Part shown: one piece after another, positions 1 through 8,907 of the stretch
Position numbering within the stretch: the stretch's first letter is position 1
Layout: each line of letters begins with the position of its first letter
Origin: Amycolatopsis sp. WAC 01376
Lineage (GTDB): Bacteria > Actinomycetota > Actinomycetes > Mycobacteriales > Pseudonocardiaceae
DNA length: 64,000 nucleotides
Reading direction: 5' to 3'
NCBI RefSeq assembly: GCF_003947415.1
Contig: NZ_QHKL01000007.1
Span: 124,001 to 188,000 of the forward strand
Program-made: the position numbers and the translations under genes
The notes under the pieces: generated by a model
The model's input: the letters and a program-made list of their open reading frames with translations, nothing else
Database searches by the model: none
Told to the model about the DNA's origin: nothing

Positions 1-949
1 GGTGCTCGACAGCGCCGACGACGTCTGGGCGACCGGTGAGCTGGTGCTCAAGGTCAAGGAGCCGATCGCCGAGGAATACCACCGGCTGCGGCGCGACCAG
101 CTGCTGTTCACCTACCTGCACCTCGCCGCGAGCGAGCCGTGCACGCGGGCGCTGCTGGACGCGGGCACGACGTCGGTGGCGTATGAGACCGTGCAGCTGC
201 CGAACGGTTCGCTGCCCCTGCTGTTCCCGATGAGCGAGGTCGCCGGGCGGCTGGCCCCGCAGGTCGGCGCGCAGACGCTGATGCGCGCCAACGGCGGACG
301 CGGGGTGCTCATCGGCGGCGTCTCCGGGGTGGCCCCGGCGCGGGTGGTCGTCCTTGGGGCCGGTGTCGCGGGGATGAACGCGGTCGCCGGCGCGGCCGGG
401 ACCTGGGCCGACGTCGTCCTGTTCGACAAGAACGTCGACAAGCTCCGTGCCGCGGACCGCATGTACCAGGGCCGGATCCGTACCGCCGCGGCCAACGCGT
501 ACTCGATCGAAAAGGCCGTGCTCGAAGCGGACCTCGTGGTCGGCGCGGTACTCGTGCCCGGTGCCAAGGCGCCGAGCCTGGTGTCGAACGAGCTGGTGTC
601 CCGGATGAAGCCGGGCAGCGTGCTCGTCGACATCTCCGTCGACCAGGGCGGCTGCTTCGAGGACACACGGCCGACGACGCACGCGGAACCGACGTTCCCG
701 GTGCACAACTCGGTGTTCTACTGCGTGGCCAACATGCCCGGCGCCGTCCCGCACACCTCGACGTACGCGCTGACCAACGTCACGCTGCCCTACGCGCTGG
801 AGCTGGCGAACAACGGCCTCGCCGGGGCCGTCGCGCGGTGCCCGGAGCTGCGTGGCGGGGTCAGCACGGTGGACGGGCGGCTGACGTCCGCACCGGTCGG
901 CGAGGCGCTCGGGATCGGATCGGTCGCGCTCGACGACGTGCTCGGTTAG
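1..949 (+). CDS. ald: alanine dehydrogenase, 5' truncated by window edge
   Basis: This NAD-dependent enzyme interconverts L-alanine and pyruvate plus ammonia in the cytoplasm. About 315 residues are visible; the family has about 370, so roughly 55 N-terminal residues lie outside the window and the GTG at base 2 is probably internal. The KVKEP substrate-binding segment is near the visible start, followed by the LHLAAS histidine, a Rossmann motif ([12 protein letters not shown]) near visible residue 117, SVDQGGC with the catalytic Asp, and the conserved [18 protein letters not shown] block. In taurine pathways that start with Tpa, this enzyme regenerates pyruvate, which fits tpa and xsc lying 12-14 kb downstream. 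It could equally serve general alanine catabolism. Confidence 0.95.
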   Translation, partial: VLDSADDVWATGELVLKVKEPIAEEYHRLRRDQLLFTYLHLAASEPCTRALLDAGTTSVAYETVQLPNGSLPLLFPMSEVAGRLAPQVGAQTLMRANGGRGVLIGGVSGVAPARVVVLGAGVAGMNAVAGAAGTWADVVLFDKNVDKLRAADRMYQGRIRTAAANAYSIEKAVLEADLVVGAVLVPGAKAPSLVSNELVSRMKPGSVLVDISVDQGGCFEDTRPTTHAEPTFPVHNSVFYCVANMPGAVPHTSTYALTNVTLPYALELANNGLAGAVARCPELRGGVSTVDGRLTSAPVGEALGIGSVALDDVLG

Positions 950-955
950 GTGGTG

Positions 956-993
956 TCGGCCGGGATCTGGAGCTAGGTTCAGATCCCGGCCGA
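956..993. terminator. inverted repeat between ald and the MocR gene
   Basis: The 13-bp arms TCGGCCGGGATCT and AGATCCCGGCCGA match perfectly around a 12-base loop and begin 7 bases after the ald stop. No U-tract follows. The hairpin could terminate ald transcription or be an operator for the MocR regulator that starts 20 bases later. Confidence 0.6.
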
Positions 994-1013
994 GTCGCCG
1001 TGAGGAGGTGCCG

Positions 1014-2477
1014 TTGCCGCGAACGTTGATCGAAATCGACCGGACGTCCGCCGAGCCGCTCTACCGGCAGGTGCGACGCGCGATCGAGCACGGCATCGCG
1101 ATCGGCACGTTCGACCCGGCCCACCGGCTGCCGAGCTCGCGTGAGCTGGCCGCCGAACTGAGCGTTTCCCGCAACACCATCAACCTCGCGTACCAGGAGC
1201 TGGTCGCCGAAGGGTTCGTGGAGAGCCGCGAGCGCAGCGGGCTGTTCATCAACGCGGAGATGCGGCCGCACTGCGCGGTACAGGAACGGGGCACCAGCCC
1301 GGCCATCGACTGGAGCGCGCGGGTGCGCCGGTATCCGGACGCCGGCGTGCCGCACGTCGAGAAACGCGTGGACTGGCACACCTATCCGTATCCGTTCCTC
1401 GCCGGGCAGGTGGACGTCACCGCCTTCCCCGCGCGGTCGTGGACCCGCTGCCTGCGTGACGCGCTGTACCGGCCGCACGTGTTCCCGAGCCTGCAGGACA
1501 GCGTCGGCTCCGACGACCCGATGCTGGTCGACCTGATCTGCCGTCAGCTGCTCACCGCGCGGGGGATCGAGGCCGATCCGTCCGAGGTGCTGATCACCGT
1601 CGGCTCGCAGCAGGGGCTCGACCTGCTCGGCCGCGCGCTGCTCGGCTCGGACAGCGTCGTGGCGATGGAGAACCCGGGCTACCTCGACGCCCGGCACATC
1701 TTCCTGCGCACCGGCGCCGGATTACGCGGCCTCGACGTCGATCAGAGCGGCCTCCGCCCGCCGGAGACGCTCGACGGCGTCGATCTGCTCTACCTCACCC
1801 CGAGCCATCACCATCCGACGAACGCGACGTTGAGCATCGGCCGCCGCCGACGGCTGCTCGATCTCGCCGCGAGCGCGGGCACCGTGCTCGTCGAGGACGA
1901 TTACGACAGCGAATTCCGGTACCACGGCAGCCCCACGCCCGCGCTCAAGGCGCTCGACGGCACCGGGGACGCGATCTACCTCGGCACCTTCTCCAAGTTC
2001 CTGTCACCGGGTCTTCGGCTGGGATACCTGGTCGGACCGCGCGAGCTGGTGAAGGAGCTGCGCGAGATCCGGCGGTACGTGCTGCGGCATCCGCCAGGAC
2101 ACCTTCAGCGAGCGCTCGCGTTGCTCATCGACAGCGGCGAGTACCACCGTTCCCTGCGGCGCTACCGCACGAAGCTGATGCGGAAATGGGAGGCGACCGG
2201 GGCCGCGGTCGCCGAGCATCTGCCGTGGGCGCAGACGGCGTATCCGCCGGGCGGGGTCAGCCTCTGGATGACCGGACCGTCCGAACTGGACTGCCGGGCG
2301 CTGATGGACCGCGCCGAGCGCGACGGCGTCCTGATCGAACGCGGGGACATCTTCTTCGTCGGAGAAAGCCCGCCGCGGAACCACTTCCGGATCGGCTTCG
2401 CGGCCGTGCCGTTGCGCGACATCGATCCTGGCATCCGCCTGCTCGGCGAGGCCTGCCGTGATCTCCTCGGCGGCTGA
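1014..2477 (+). CDS. MocR/GabR-type transcriptional regulator (GntR HTH + aminotransferase fold)
   Basis: This is a 487-residue fusion of an N-terminal GntR winged helix (about residues 10-75, with [19 protein letters not shown]) and a fold-type I aminotransferase domain. The PLP lysine is in [14 protein letters not shown] near residue 328. Such proteins sense an amine or amino acid through PLP. The TTG start is preferred because GGAGG ends 5 bases before it; the in-frame GTG two codons earlier would overlap that site. The gene follows ald in the same direction. TauR, a MocR protein, controls taurine genes in Rhodobacter. CTGG-core direct repeats upstream of the next operon, tpa and the permease make the same role plausible here, but the effector is not shown by the sequence. 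Confidence 0.93.
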   Translation: MPRTLIEIDRTSAEPLYRQVRRAIEHGIAIGTFDPAHRLPSSRELAAELSVSRNTINLAYQELVAEGFVESRERSGLFINAEMRPHCAVQERGTSPAIDWSARVRRYPDAGVPHVEKRVDWHTYPYPFLAGQVDVTAFPARSWTRCLRDALYRPHVFPSLQDSVGSDDPMLVDLICRQLLTARGIEADPSEVLITVGSQQGLDLLGRALLGSDSVVAMENPGYLDARHIFLRTGAGLRGLDVDQSGLRPPETLDGVDLLYLTPSHHHPTNATLSIGRRRRLLDLAASAGTVLVEDDYDSEFRYHGSPTPALKALDGTGDAIYLGTFSKFLSPGLRLGYLVGPRELVKELREIRRYVLRHPPGHLQRALALLIDSGEYHRSLRRYRTKLMRKWEATGAAVAEHLPWAQTAYPPGGVSLWMTGPSELDCRALMDRAERDGVLIERGDIFFVGESPPRNHFRIGFAAVPLRDIDPGIRLLGEACRDLLGG

Positions 2478-2480
2478 GCG

Positions 2481-2516
2481 GTAACTGGTACCACCGCACC
2501 GGCGCGTTCTGGACCT
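2481..2516 (+). promoter_or_regulatory. candidate MocR operator A (paired CTGG repeats, 24-bp period)
   Basis: GTAACTGGTACC and GTTCTGGACCT form an imperfect direct repeat with CTGG cores at 2485 and 2509. The same 24-bp spacing occurs upstream of tpa and of the amino-acid permease. The pair lies 72 bases before the amidohydrolase start, just after the mocR stop. Assignment to the adjacent MocR protein is inference. Confidence 0.5.
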
Positions 2517-2588
2517 GTTCAGGCGGCCAGACGTGCCGCACTGTCTGGGGATCCTTCGTGAGCCAGGACACGTCGCCAGGAGGTCCGT

Positions 2589-4253
2589 GTGGTGGAGTTC
2601 GTTCGAGAAGATCCCCGGGGTGCCGCCGATTTCGTCGCGCTCGGTGGCACCGTGCTCACCCTCGACCCGGCGGGGAGACGGGTCCGCGCGCTGGCCGCGA
2701 GCGGCGGGCGCGTCATCGCACTGGGGTCCGAACGCGAAGTATCGAAGCTGATCGGGCCGGGAACCACCGTGCTCGATTTGGCCGAGCGCACGGTGATCCC
2801 CGGTTTCGTGGAGTCCCACAACCATCCGGCGTTCTTCGGGATGACGCTGGCCGCGCCGGTCGACGCCGGGAGCCCGCCGAACGACACCATCGCCGACATC
2901 GTCGGCCGGGTCGCCCAGGCGGCCAAGGACCTCGGACCGGGGGAGTGGATCCGCGGTTTCCGGTACGACGACACGCTGCTCGCGGACGGCCGTCACCCGA
3001 CGCGCGCGGACCTCGACCGTGTCTCCGGCCGCAATCCCGTGGTCCTGACCCACGTTTCGGGGCACTTCTGCACCGCGAACTCGCTCGCCCTGCGCGAAGT
3101 CGGGATCACCGCCGAGACACCGGATCCGCCCGGCGGGCTCATCGTGCGCGATGCCAGGGGCGAGCCGACCGGGGTGCTCGTCGAGACGGCGGCCTTCCTG
3201 GTCACGTCCCGGCTGCCCGGCCAGGGCGCCGGCGAACTCGCCGAAGCTCTGCTCCTGGCGGACGAGGAATACCTCGCCAACGGCGTGACCTCCGTGCACG
3301 ACACCGGCATCGGGCTCATCGGCGGCGCCGCAGAGCTCGAGGCGTACGCGCTGCTGCGGCGGGCCGGGAAACTGCGTGTCCGGGTGCGCGGATACCTGTT
3401 CGACGGGCTCCTTCCCGGCCTGGACGAAGGCAGGCCGGAAGCGCCGGACGTCAGGGGCGCGGACGACAAGTTCGCGATGACGGGCGTGAAGATCGTCGCG
3501 GACGGGTCGATCCAGGGCAAGACCGGCTGTCTCGCGGAGGGTTACACCTGCGACCCGGACGAGCACGGCATGATGCTGCTCGAACCCGCCGACCTCGGCC
3601 GCCGGATCGCCGCGCTAGACGCGGCGGGCTGGCAGGTCGCCGTGCACGGCAACGGCGACGCGGCGATCGACGCGATCATCGACGGCTACTCGCGGCTGGG
3701 CTCGCCGCACGGCAGCGGCAGGCGGCATCGGATCGAACACTGCCAGACGGTGCGAGAAGACCAGCTGGACCGGATGGCCGCCCACGACGTCCTCGCGTCG
3801 TTCTTCGTCAAACACGTCTACTACTGGGGCGACCGGCATCGTGACGTCTTCCTCGGGCCCGAACGGGCGCGCCGGATCAGCCCGCTGGTTTCGGCCCGCT
3901 CGCGGGGAATCCACTTCGGACTGCATTCGGACACGCCGGTGACCCCGGTGCCGCCGCTGGAAGGGATCTGGTGCGCCGTCCGCCGGATCACCAGGCAGGG
4001 CAAGGTGCTCGGCCCCGAGCAGGCCGTCGACGTCGACGCCGCGTTGCGCGGCTACACGATCGACGCCGCGTACCTGGCGGGCGAGGAGGACATCAAGGGC
4101 AGCCTGGAGATCGGGAAGCTCGCCGATCTCGCGGTGCTGTCCGGCGACCCCACCACGATCGACCCGGACCGGATCCGCGAGCTGACCGTGGACGCCACCG
4201 TCAGCGGTGGCGAGGTCGTCTGGCGGCGCGAGACGACGGGAGCACGCCCATGA
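2589..4253 (+). CDS. amidohydrolase family 3 protein (YtcJ-like)
   Basis: This 554-residue metal-dependent amidohydrolase has the usual N-terminal composite sheet followed by the metal-binding GFVESHNHP (HxH) near residue 78. Further motifs are VHGNGDAAID, the RIEHCQ histidine and FGLHSDTPVTP, and it ends in the typical KLADLAVLSGDP strand. AGGAGG lies 5 bases before the GTG start. Its stop overlaps the start of a DUF3311 gene, which in turn overlaps a symporter gene, so the three form one operon. Members hydrolyse amide or ester bonds of imported small molecules; the substrate here is unknown. The MocR-type operator upstream would fit an N-acyl amine such as an acyl-taurine, but this is a guess. 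Confidence 0.88.
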   Translation: MVEFVREDPRGAADFVALGGTVLTLDPAGRRVRALAASGGRVIALGSEREVSKLIGPGTTVLDLAERTVIPGFVESHNHPAFFGMTLAAPVDAGSPPNDTIADIVGRVAQAAKDLGPGEWIRGFRYDDTLLADGRHPTRADLDRVSGRNPVVLTHVSGHFCTANSLALREVGITAETPDPPGGLIVRDARGEPTGVLVETAAFLVTSRLPGQGAGELAEALLLADEEYLANGVTSVHDTGIGLIGGAAELEAYALLRRAGKLRVRVRGYLFDGLLPGLDEGRPEAPDVRGADDKFAMTGVKIVADGSIQGKTGCLAEGYTCDPDEHGMMLLEPADLGRRIAALDAAGWQVAVHGNGDAAIDAIIDGYSRLGSPHGSGRRHRIEHCQTVREDQLDRMAAHDVLASFFVKHVYYWGDRHRDVFLGPERARRISPLVSARSRGIHFGLHSDTPVTPVPPLEGIWCAVRRITRQGKVLGPEQAVDVDAALRGYTIDAAYLAGEEDIKGSLEIGKLADLAVLSGDPTTIDPDRIRELTVDATVSGGEVVWRRETTGARP

Positions 4254-4462
4254 TCCGGAGCTGGCCGAGTGTCCTTATAGGACTTTTCGTCCCCGCTTTC
4301 GCCCTGCTGGCCGGAATTCTCCTGCTGTCCGGATCGACGGCATCGGTGTTCGGTATCCCGGTGCTGTTCTTCTGGGTGTTCTGCTGCTGCCCGCTGACCA
4401 CGCTGTGCCTGTGGATCAGCTGGCGTTTCTTCGACCGTGCCCACTACCCGGAGGACGACTGA
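4250..4462 (+). CDS. small DUF3311 membrane protein
   Basis: This is a 70-residue protein with two hydrophobic segments (about residues 6-30 and 34-58) and a C-terminal WRFFDRAHYPEDD tail. The RxxxxxYPxDD-like end and the position directly before a sodium:solute symporter are typical of DUF3311, the small subunit-like partner of these transporters. The ATG overlaps the amidohydrolase stop (ATGA) and the TGA overlaps the symporter ATG (TGATG), so translation is probably coupled on both sides. It is likely to assist assembly or function of the symporter. Confidence 0.85.
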   Translation: MIRSWPSVLIGLFVPAFALLAGILLLSGSTASVFGIPVLFFWVFCCCPLTTLCLWISWRFFDRAHYPEDD

Positions 4463-5901
4463 TGCTGATCGCGATCGTGGCGGTGGTGATGGCGGGTTCG
4501 ATCGGGCTCGCGGTATGGGCCGGGCGGTCCACCCGTGGCGGCGGGATCTCCGAGTTCCTCGTCGGCGGCCGGTCGTTCCCGGCGTGGCTGGTGTACTTCC
4601 TCGCGGTCGGCGAGGTGTACAGCATCGGGACGATGATCGGCTTCCCGAGCGGGATCTACGCGCACGGCGCGAGCTACGGGATCTGGTTCCTCGGCTACAT
4701 CCTGCTCGCGTACTCGCTGGGCTACTTCCTGGCCCCGCTGGTGTGGCGGGCGGCGAAACGGTACGACGCGATGACCGTGCCGGACGTGTTCGGTCGGCAT
4801 TTCGGCAGCAGGCGACTCGAGCTGATCACCTGCGTCACGATGCTGATCGCGCTGATCCCGTGGGGGCAGTACCAGTTCATCGGTCTTCAGGTGGTGCTCA
4901 GCAATCTGGGACTGCGGCTGGATCCCCTGCAGTGCGTGGTGCTGGCGGGCATCGTGGCGTTCGTCTACATCGCCGTCTCCGGGGTGCGGTCGCCCGCGTT
5001 CGTGTCGATCCTCAAGGACGTGTTCATGCTGGTCGGCGTGGTGCTCGTCGGGGTGGCGGTCGTGCTGGCCGCCGGCGGCACCGCCAAGGTCAGCGGACCC
5101 GAGGTGCTCAGCGCGGCCCAGACCACCATGGGCGGTTCGGATCTGACGTTCGCGATGACGACGATCCTCTTCCAGAGCGTCGTGTTCTACCTCGGATTCG
5201 GTGGCGCGTACGTGTTCCCGGCCCGTTCCGAACGCGCGGTGAAGAGCTCGACCGTGTGGATGCCGATGTACATGCTGATCTACCCGTTCCTGGTGCTGGC
5301 CGCCTACTACGGCGTGCGCGCGCATCCGGATCTGGACAACCCGAACACGGTGTTCATGGTTACCGCCAAGGGTTTGCTGCCCGACTGGCTGCTGGGCCTC
5401 GTCGCCGCCGGCGCCGCACTGTCGGGCGTCCTCGTGCTCGCCGCGACCGCGCTCACCATCGGCGGGATGGTCTGCCGCAACCTCGCGCCGAACATCCCCG
5501 CCGCGGCGCAGCGCCGGTGGACCGTCCTCGCGGTGGCGAGTTTCCTGGTGCTGGCGGCGGTACTGACGCTCGTCGCCTCGACGTTGATGCTCACCATCCT
5601 GAACCTGACCTACAACCTGCTGGCCCAGGTCGTCCCCGGCTGGCTCGCGATCCTGTTCGTGCGCCGGGTGCGGACGGCGGCGGTCGCGGCGGGGATGGTC
5701 ATCGGGGTGATCACCGCGATCGTCCTGTACGTCACCGGCGCGACGTTCGGCGGTGTCAACGCGGGTCTGGTGTCGCTCGGGGTGAACCTGGCCGTGGTGC
5801 TGATCTGGAGCCTGATGGCGCCGGACCAGGCTCGGACCCCGGTGGCGCGGTCTTCCGAAAGCGCCCCGGCCGCCGAGGAGGTGCCCTCGCTCAGCCGGTG
5901 A
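4462..5901 (+). CDS. sodium:solute symporter family (SSS) transporter
   Basis: This is a 479-residue integral membrane protein with about 13 predicted helices. Near the N terminus it has the SSS signature region (SEFLVGGRSFPAWLVYFLAVGEVYSIGTMIGFPSGIY), followed by the DAMTVPDVFGRHFGS cytoplasmic loop typical of PanF/YhjB-like members. It is the last gene of the amidohydrolase-DUF3311 operon and is followed 8 bases later by a strong palindromic terminator. It would import a sodium-coupled organic solute, probably the amidohydrolase substrate or its product. The substrate cannot be read from sequence. Confidence 0.92.
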   Translation: MLIAIVAVVMAGSIGLAVWAGRSTRGGGISEFLVGGRSFPAWLVYFLAVGEVYSIGTMIGFPSGIYAHGASYGIWFLGYILLAYSLGYFLAPLVWRAAKRYDAMTVPDVFGRHFGSRRLELITCVTMLIALIPWGQYQFIGLQVVLSNLGLRLDPLQCVVLAGIVAFVYIAVSGVRSPAFVSILKDVFMLVGVVLVGVAVVLAAGGTAKVSGPEVLSAAQTTMGGSDLTFAMTTILFQSVVFYLGFGGAYVFPARSERAVKSSTVWMPMYMLIYPFLVLAAYYGVRAHPDLDNPNTVFMVTAKGLLPDWLLGLVAAGAALSGVLVLAATALTIGGMVCRNLAPNIPAAAQRRWTVLAVASFLVLAAVLTLVASTLMLTILNLTYNLLAQVVPGWLAILFVRRVRTAAVAAGMVIGVITAIVLYVTGATFGGVNAGLVSLGVNLAVVLIWSLMAPDQARTPVARSSESAPAAEEVPSLSR

Positions 5902-5908
5902 TGCGGTG

Positions 5909-5963
5909 GTCCGTGAAGGCCTCCTTCCCTACTTTCAGGGTAGGGAAGGAGGCCCTCACGGAC
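5909..5963. terminator. palindromic terminator after the symporter (GTGAAGGCCTCCTT family)
   Basis: The 23-bp arms starting GTCCGTGAAGGCCTCC have one G-T mismatch around a 9-base loop. It is one member of a dispersed palindrome family in this window that usually lies just after stop codons. Confidence 0.75.
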
Positions 5964-6128
5964 TTTGCTGACTCGCGGCGCCGATGAACGTGCCTACGGG
6001 GGTGGCCGCGAGTGGCGATTCGGGTTCCATTGAGGGGTAAGGCGAACGTGTCGTGTCTCGGGTGAGACGGTGGGCTGGGTGACGCGACACCGTACTCGCG
6101 TGTTCAGACACACGAGTCACGCCTTACC

Positions 6129-6189
6129 GAAGTACATGAAGGCCCCCTTCCTTGCGCTAGACGCAGGGAAGGGGGCCTTCATGTACTTC
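6129..6189. repeat. long palindrome inside MITE copy 1 (GTACATGAAGG family)
   Basis: The arms start GAAGTACATGAAGGCCCCCT and return as its complement around a short CTAGA-like loop. The same palindrome type occurs as a solitary terminator after the GH2 gene at 39136. Confidence 0.8.
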
Positions 6190-6245
6190 GCGACCGGCCG
6201 CCGAAGTCACAGCCGTCCCATTGTCACCAGGGATCACATCCGAAA

Positions 6246-6299
6246 GTAGCGAAAGCCTCCTTCACTACCGTCAGAGTAGGCAAGGAGGCCCTCACTACC
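6246..6299. repeat. second palindrome inside MITE copy 1
   Basis: The imperfect arms GTAGCGAAAGCCTCCTT and AAGGAGGCCCTCACTAC flank a short loop. It has an equivalent in MITE copy 2 near 44656-44710. Confidence 0.65.
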
Positions 6300-6416
6300 A
6301 GGAGAACGCCTACGCAGAAGCGACACCGGCCCCACGCCACGACACGTTCGACATTTCCCTCACTAGAACCACCCTTGCCACTCGCGACCCCGGCAAGTGT
6401 CCACCGAGACCAGCGA

Positions 6417-7640
6417 CTAGCTCGACCGGGTCCGCCACGAGCGCAGGGTGAGGCGTCGCGGCGCGGGCTGAGCGGGCTCGGCTGCCTGGCGTCCGTACAC
6501 CGCCTCCGCGACCGACCGTTTCAGGTCGCGGCACCGCCTGAGGACGTGGGGCGGGAACCCGGTTCCGGCCGGCCGGTCCGGTGCCCCGCCCGCCTCTGCG
6601 TCGAACGACGTCCACCCGGAGCCGAGGTCGATCAGGCTGCGGTGCTTGGTCGTGTAGTACCCGCGCGACACGCTGACCGCGAGACCGGTCGCTCCGGCGG
6701 CCTGGGCGGCGAGGTGCAGGTGGTAGCGGCTGGAGATCCAGGTCTGGCCGGGCGCCGATGGCAGCCCGTTGCGCCAGATGTCGCGGAACGGGTGGAACTC
6801 CGCACCGGCGATCTCGTGTTCCAGCAGTGCCGGAACGGCACGGTCGATCCGGGGGATCCCTTCGACGATCGCGAGTTGTTCGGGATGGACCTCCCACGCC
6901 CGCAGCAGACCCAGCACCTGGGCTGCAAGCATCGACGGCTCGAAAGCGCCGATGTCGGATTGGATGCACAGCACGAATTCGCGCGTCTGCGCGGAGGGTG
7001 TCGGCTCGGGCGGATCGAGGAAGACGTCGTCGCACGTCCGGACGACTCCGGGGAGTAGTTCGGCCGAAGGGTCGTCGCGCACGTCGACGACGTCGAAGCG
7101 GTCGGTGAGGGAGCGGAGAAGGTCCACGGCACCGGGCGGGAACGGGGTCAGCCCCTGTCCGGTCATGGCCGTCCGGGTCCCCGAGCGCCGGGCGGCGGCC
7201 GCGGCGCCCGCGATCAGCCCGATATGCCGGGGCCACAGCGCGTTGAGGTAACCGCCGCCGATCAGGTGGATCACGTCGGTCCGGCCGAGCAGGTCGATGC
7301 CCGCGTCCCATCGCGGTGCGAGGCCGGGGTCGTTGACCGCCGACTGCACCCAGCCCGCGACCTCCCACGGATCGTCCGACGGCGCTTCACCGCACAGCCG
7401 CCACAGGGTGTCCGTGCAACGCAGGCGCGGGTGCAGATCGTTCAGCAGTAGTTGCGCGGGGCCAGGCGAGTGGGTGTCGAGCCAGACGTCGGCCTCCGGA
7501 TCGGTGCGCGCCAAGTAGCGCAGCCACGTCGCCGCGATCAGCTCGTCGCCGTAGTTGGGAAAACCGCTCGGGCCGATCAGATAGTGACAAGCGCGGACGG
7601 GCGGATCGTTCCGCCCGTCCGCGCTTCCGCCGTTGGTCAC
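6417..7640 (-). CDS. polysaccharide pyruvyl transferase family protein
   Basis: This 407-residue protein has the two-lobed GT-B-like fold motifs of the family: FPNYGDELIA (residues 27-36), GGGYLN near 128, MTGQGLTPFPPGA near 160, DVRDD near 187, and WISSRYHLHLAAQAAG near 300. Relatives transfer pyruvate from phosphoenolpyruvate to sugars of surface polysaccharides. Its GTG start overlaps the stop of the upstream lipoprotein gene by 4 bases (GTGA), so the two are probably translationally coupled. No glycosyltransferases are adjacent, so the acceptor sugar is unknown. Confidence 0.85.
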   Translation of the reverse strand: MTNGGSADGRNDPPVRACHYLIGPSGFPNYGDELIAATWLRYLARTDPEADVWLDTHSPGPAQLLLNDLHPRLRCTDTLWRLCGEAPSDDPWEVAGWVQSAVNDPGLAPRWDAGIDLLGRTDVIHLIGGGYLNALWPRHIGLIAGAAAAARRSGTRTAMTGQGLTPFPPGAVDLLRSLTDRFDVVDVRDDPSAELLPGVVRTCDDVFLDPPEPTPSAQTREFVLCIQSDIGAFEPSMLAAQVLGLLRAWEVHPEQLAIVEGIPRIDRAVPALLEHEIAGAEFHPFRDIWRNGLPSAPGQTWISSRYHLHLAAQAAGATGLAVSVSRGYYTTKHRSLIDLGSGWTSFDAEAGGAPDRPAGTGFPPHVLRRCRDLKRSVAEAVYGRQAAEPAQPAPRRLTLRSWRTRSS

Positions 7641-8185
7641 TGTGCGACGGTGATCTGCGTGTTCAACGCCTGATCGCCCTGCGCCTTCTCGTTGCCGGTC
7701 GCTTCGGTCTTGACGCGATCCTTGGCCACGCCCGCTCCTTCGAGCGCGGCGGTGATCGCTTCCGCGCGCTTCTCGGAGAGAGCCTTGGACTTTTCCGCGT
7801 CGGGGTAACCCGCGTGGGTGGCGACGGTGATCTTGACGTCGTTGCCCTGCATGGCCTTGGCGATCTCGCCGAGTGCCGTTTTGCTCTTCTCGGACAGTTC
7901 GGCGCTTTCGGTGGTGAAGGTGATCGGTGACTGCTGCTGCGCCTGTTGGATCGCCGCCGTCACTTTCTGGGCCGCTTCCCCGCCCGCTTGCCCCGCGTCC
8001 CCGGTGCCCGCGCCCGAGGAAGCCGGGGCTCCGGCGCCGGGCGACGACGCGGCGGCCGCGCTTGAAGCGGTTCCATTCGCGCCAGATGCGCCATTCGCAC
8101 CGTTCTCGCCCTCAGAGCCGCAAGCGGTCACCAGGCCGGCCACGATCGCCACACCCGTTACCGTCCGGACAATTGTCCTGCGCAT
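7637..8185 (-). CDS. lipoprotein with OmpA-like C-terminal domain
   Basis: This 182-residue protein starts with a positive and hydrophobic signal (MRRTIVRTVTGVAIVAG) ending in the lipobox LVTAC, so it should be lipidated at Cys22 or thereabouts. An Ala/Gly/Ser-rich linker (about residues 25-75) leads to a domain with the OmpA-like pattern ITFTTESAELSEKSKTALGEIA and SKALSEKRAEAI, which resembles peptidoglycan-associated domains. A longer reading exists, but AGGGAG lies 10 bases before the chosen ATG. It is the first gene of a pair with the pyruvyl transferase homologue and would anchor to the cell envelope. Confidence 0.85.
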   Translation of the reverse strand: MRRTIVRTVTGVAIVAGLVTACGSEGENGANGASGANGTASSAAAASSPGAGAPASSGAGTGDAGQAGGEAAQKVTAAIQQAQQQSPITFTTESAELSEKSKTALGEIAKAMQGNDVKITVATHAGYPDAEKSKALSEKRAEAITAALEGAGVAKDRVKTEATGNEKAQGDQALNTQITVAQ

Positions 8186-8571
8186 GAAGTTCAAACTCCC
8201 TTTGGCCGTCTCCGCTTTGGCTGACGCCACGGATACGAACACGAAAGGGCTAAAAGCGCCAACCGTGATCGAGTGTGACTGACCTCTATCGTGCCGTGGT
8301 CACAGTGTAGTGAAATGACGTCGACCAGGAGACCCCTCGTCGTGACGGACCCGAGTGTCGCATCCGTATGACTGTGAAGGGACGGCAAGTCCACCCAAGT
8401 GAGCGACAACGGGTGCACCTCCGTGCCCTGGCCGAGGCTGTTTTCCCTGACTGGGAAGGGGAACTCGCCGACTCACCCAACCGTCGCGTTCAAGTTGCCG
8501 CACTCCGCGAATGGACTTTGATGGAGGTACGCGCCGGTCATCGGCGCATTCGAACCAGGTGAGGAGTTCTC
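8186..8571. other. divergent intergenic region with a doubtful 64-codon ORF
   Basis: This stretch should carry the promoters of the lipoprotein gene on the minus strand and the antitoxin-like gene on the plus strand. A plus-strand reading frame at 8368-8562 has an ATG, but its third-position GC (about 60 percent) is much lower than in neighbouring genes. No known motif was seen, so I do not call it a gene. No strong hairpin was found. Confidence 0.4.
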
Positions 8572-8871
8572 GTGGGTATCGACTTCGAAGGAATGAAGGA
8601 CAAGGTGAGCGGGGAGCACGTCGACAAGGCCGCCGATTTCGCGAAATCGCGATTCGGCGAACACTCCGACAAGATCGACTCGGCCGCCGACAAGGCGAAA
8701 GGCTTCCTCGGCGATTCCGGCGGCGAGCAGCAGAACGAAGAGCAGCAGCAGGGCGGCGGCTTCGGTAACGACGCCCCTGGCGCCCAGGCGGGCAGTCAAT
8801 ACGGCGGCGATGAAGGACAGCGCGCCGAGTTCGGCGGGAACAGCGGTGAAGAGGGTGGCTACGGCCGCTGA
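8572..8871 (+). CDS. small MT0933/Rv0909-type antitoxin-like protein
   Basis: This 99-residue hydrophilic protein has an N-terminal helical part (about residues 1-48) with the repeats HVDKAADFAKSRFGEH and KIDSAADKAKGFLG, the pattern of the MT0933-like antitoxin family. A Gln/Glu/Gly-rich disordered tail ending EEGGYGR follows. GAGGAG lies 7 bases before the GTG start. No toxin-like gene is adjacent, so an antitoxin role is not supported by context; many actinobacterial members are orphan stress-related proteins. Confidence 0.7.
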   Translation: MGIDFEGMKDKVSGEHVDKAADFAKSRFGEHSDKIDSAADKAKGFLGDSGGEQQNEEQQQGGGFGNDAPGAQAGSQYGGDEGQRAEFGGNSGEEGGYGR

Positions 8872-8907
8872 ACCCACCCACGGATCAGGGACGGGAACCG
8901 GCGGCGT

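Larger units (their letters stand above)
6004..6389. mobile_element. MITE-like non-autonomous element, copy 1
   Basis: This is a 386-bp non-coding block whose ends are inverted repeats starting GGCCGCGAGTGGC on the left and reading GGTCGCGAGTGGC on the opposite strand at the right. The arms resemble each other over about 50 bases. The block is strongly similar to the 475-bp copy at 44323-44797, sharing the interior text from ACCAGGAGAACGCCTACGCA onwards. No transposase and no clear target duplication were found. Two hairpins lie inside it. Confidence 0.75.

Noticed and set aside
8368-8562. 64-codon plus-strand ORF before the antitoxin-like gene
   Set aside because: Third-position GC is too low for this genome and no motif or ribosome site supports it.
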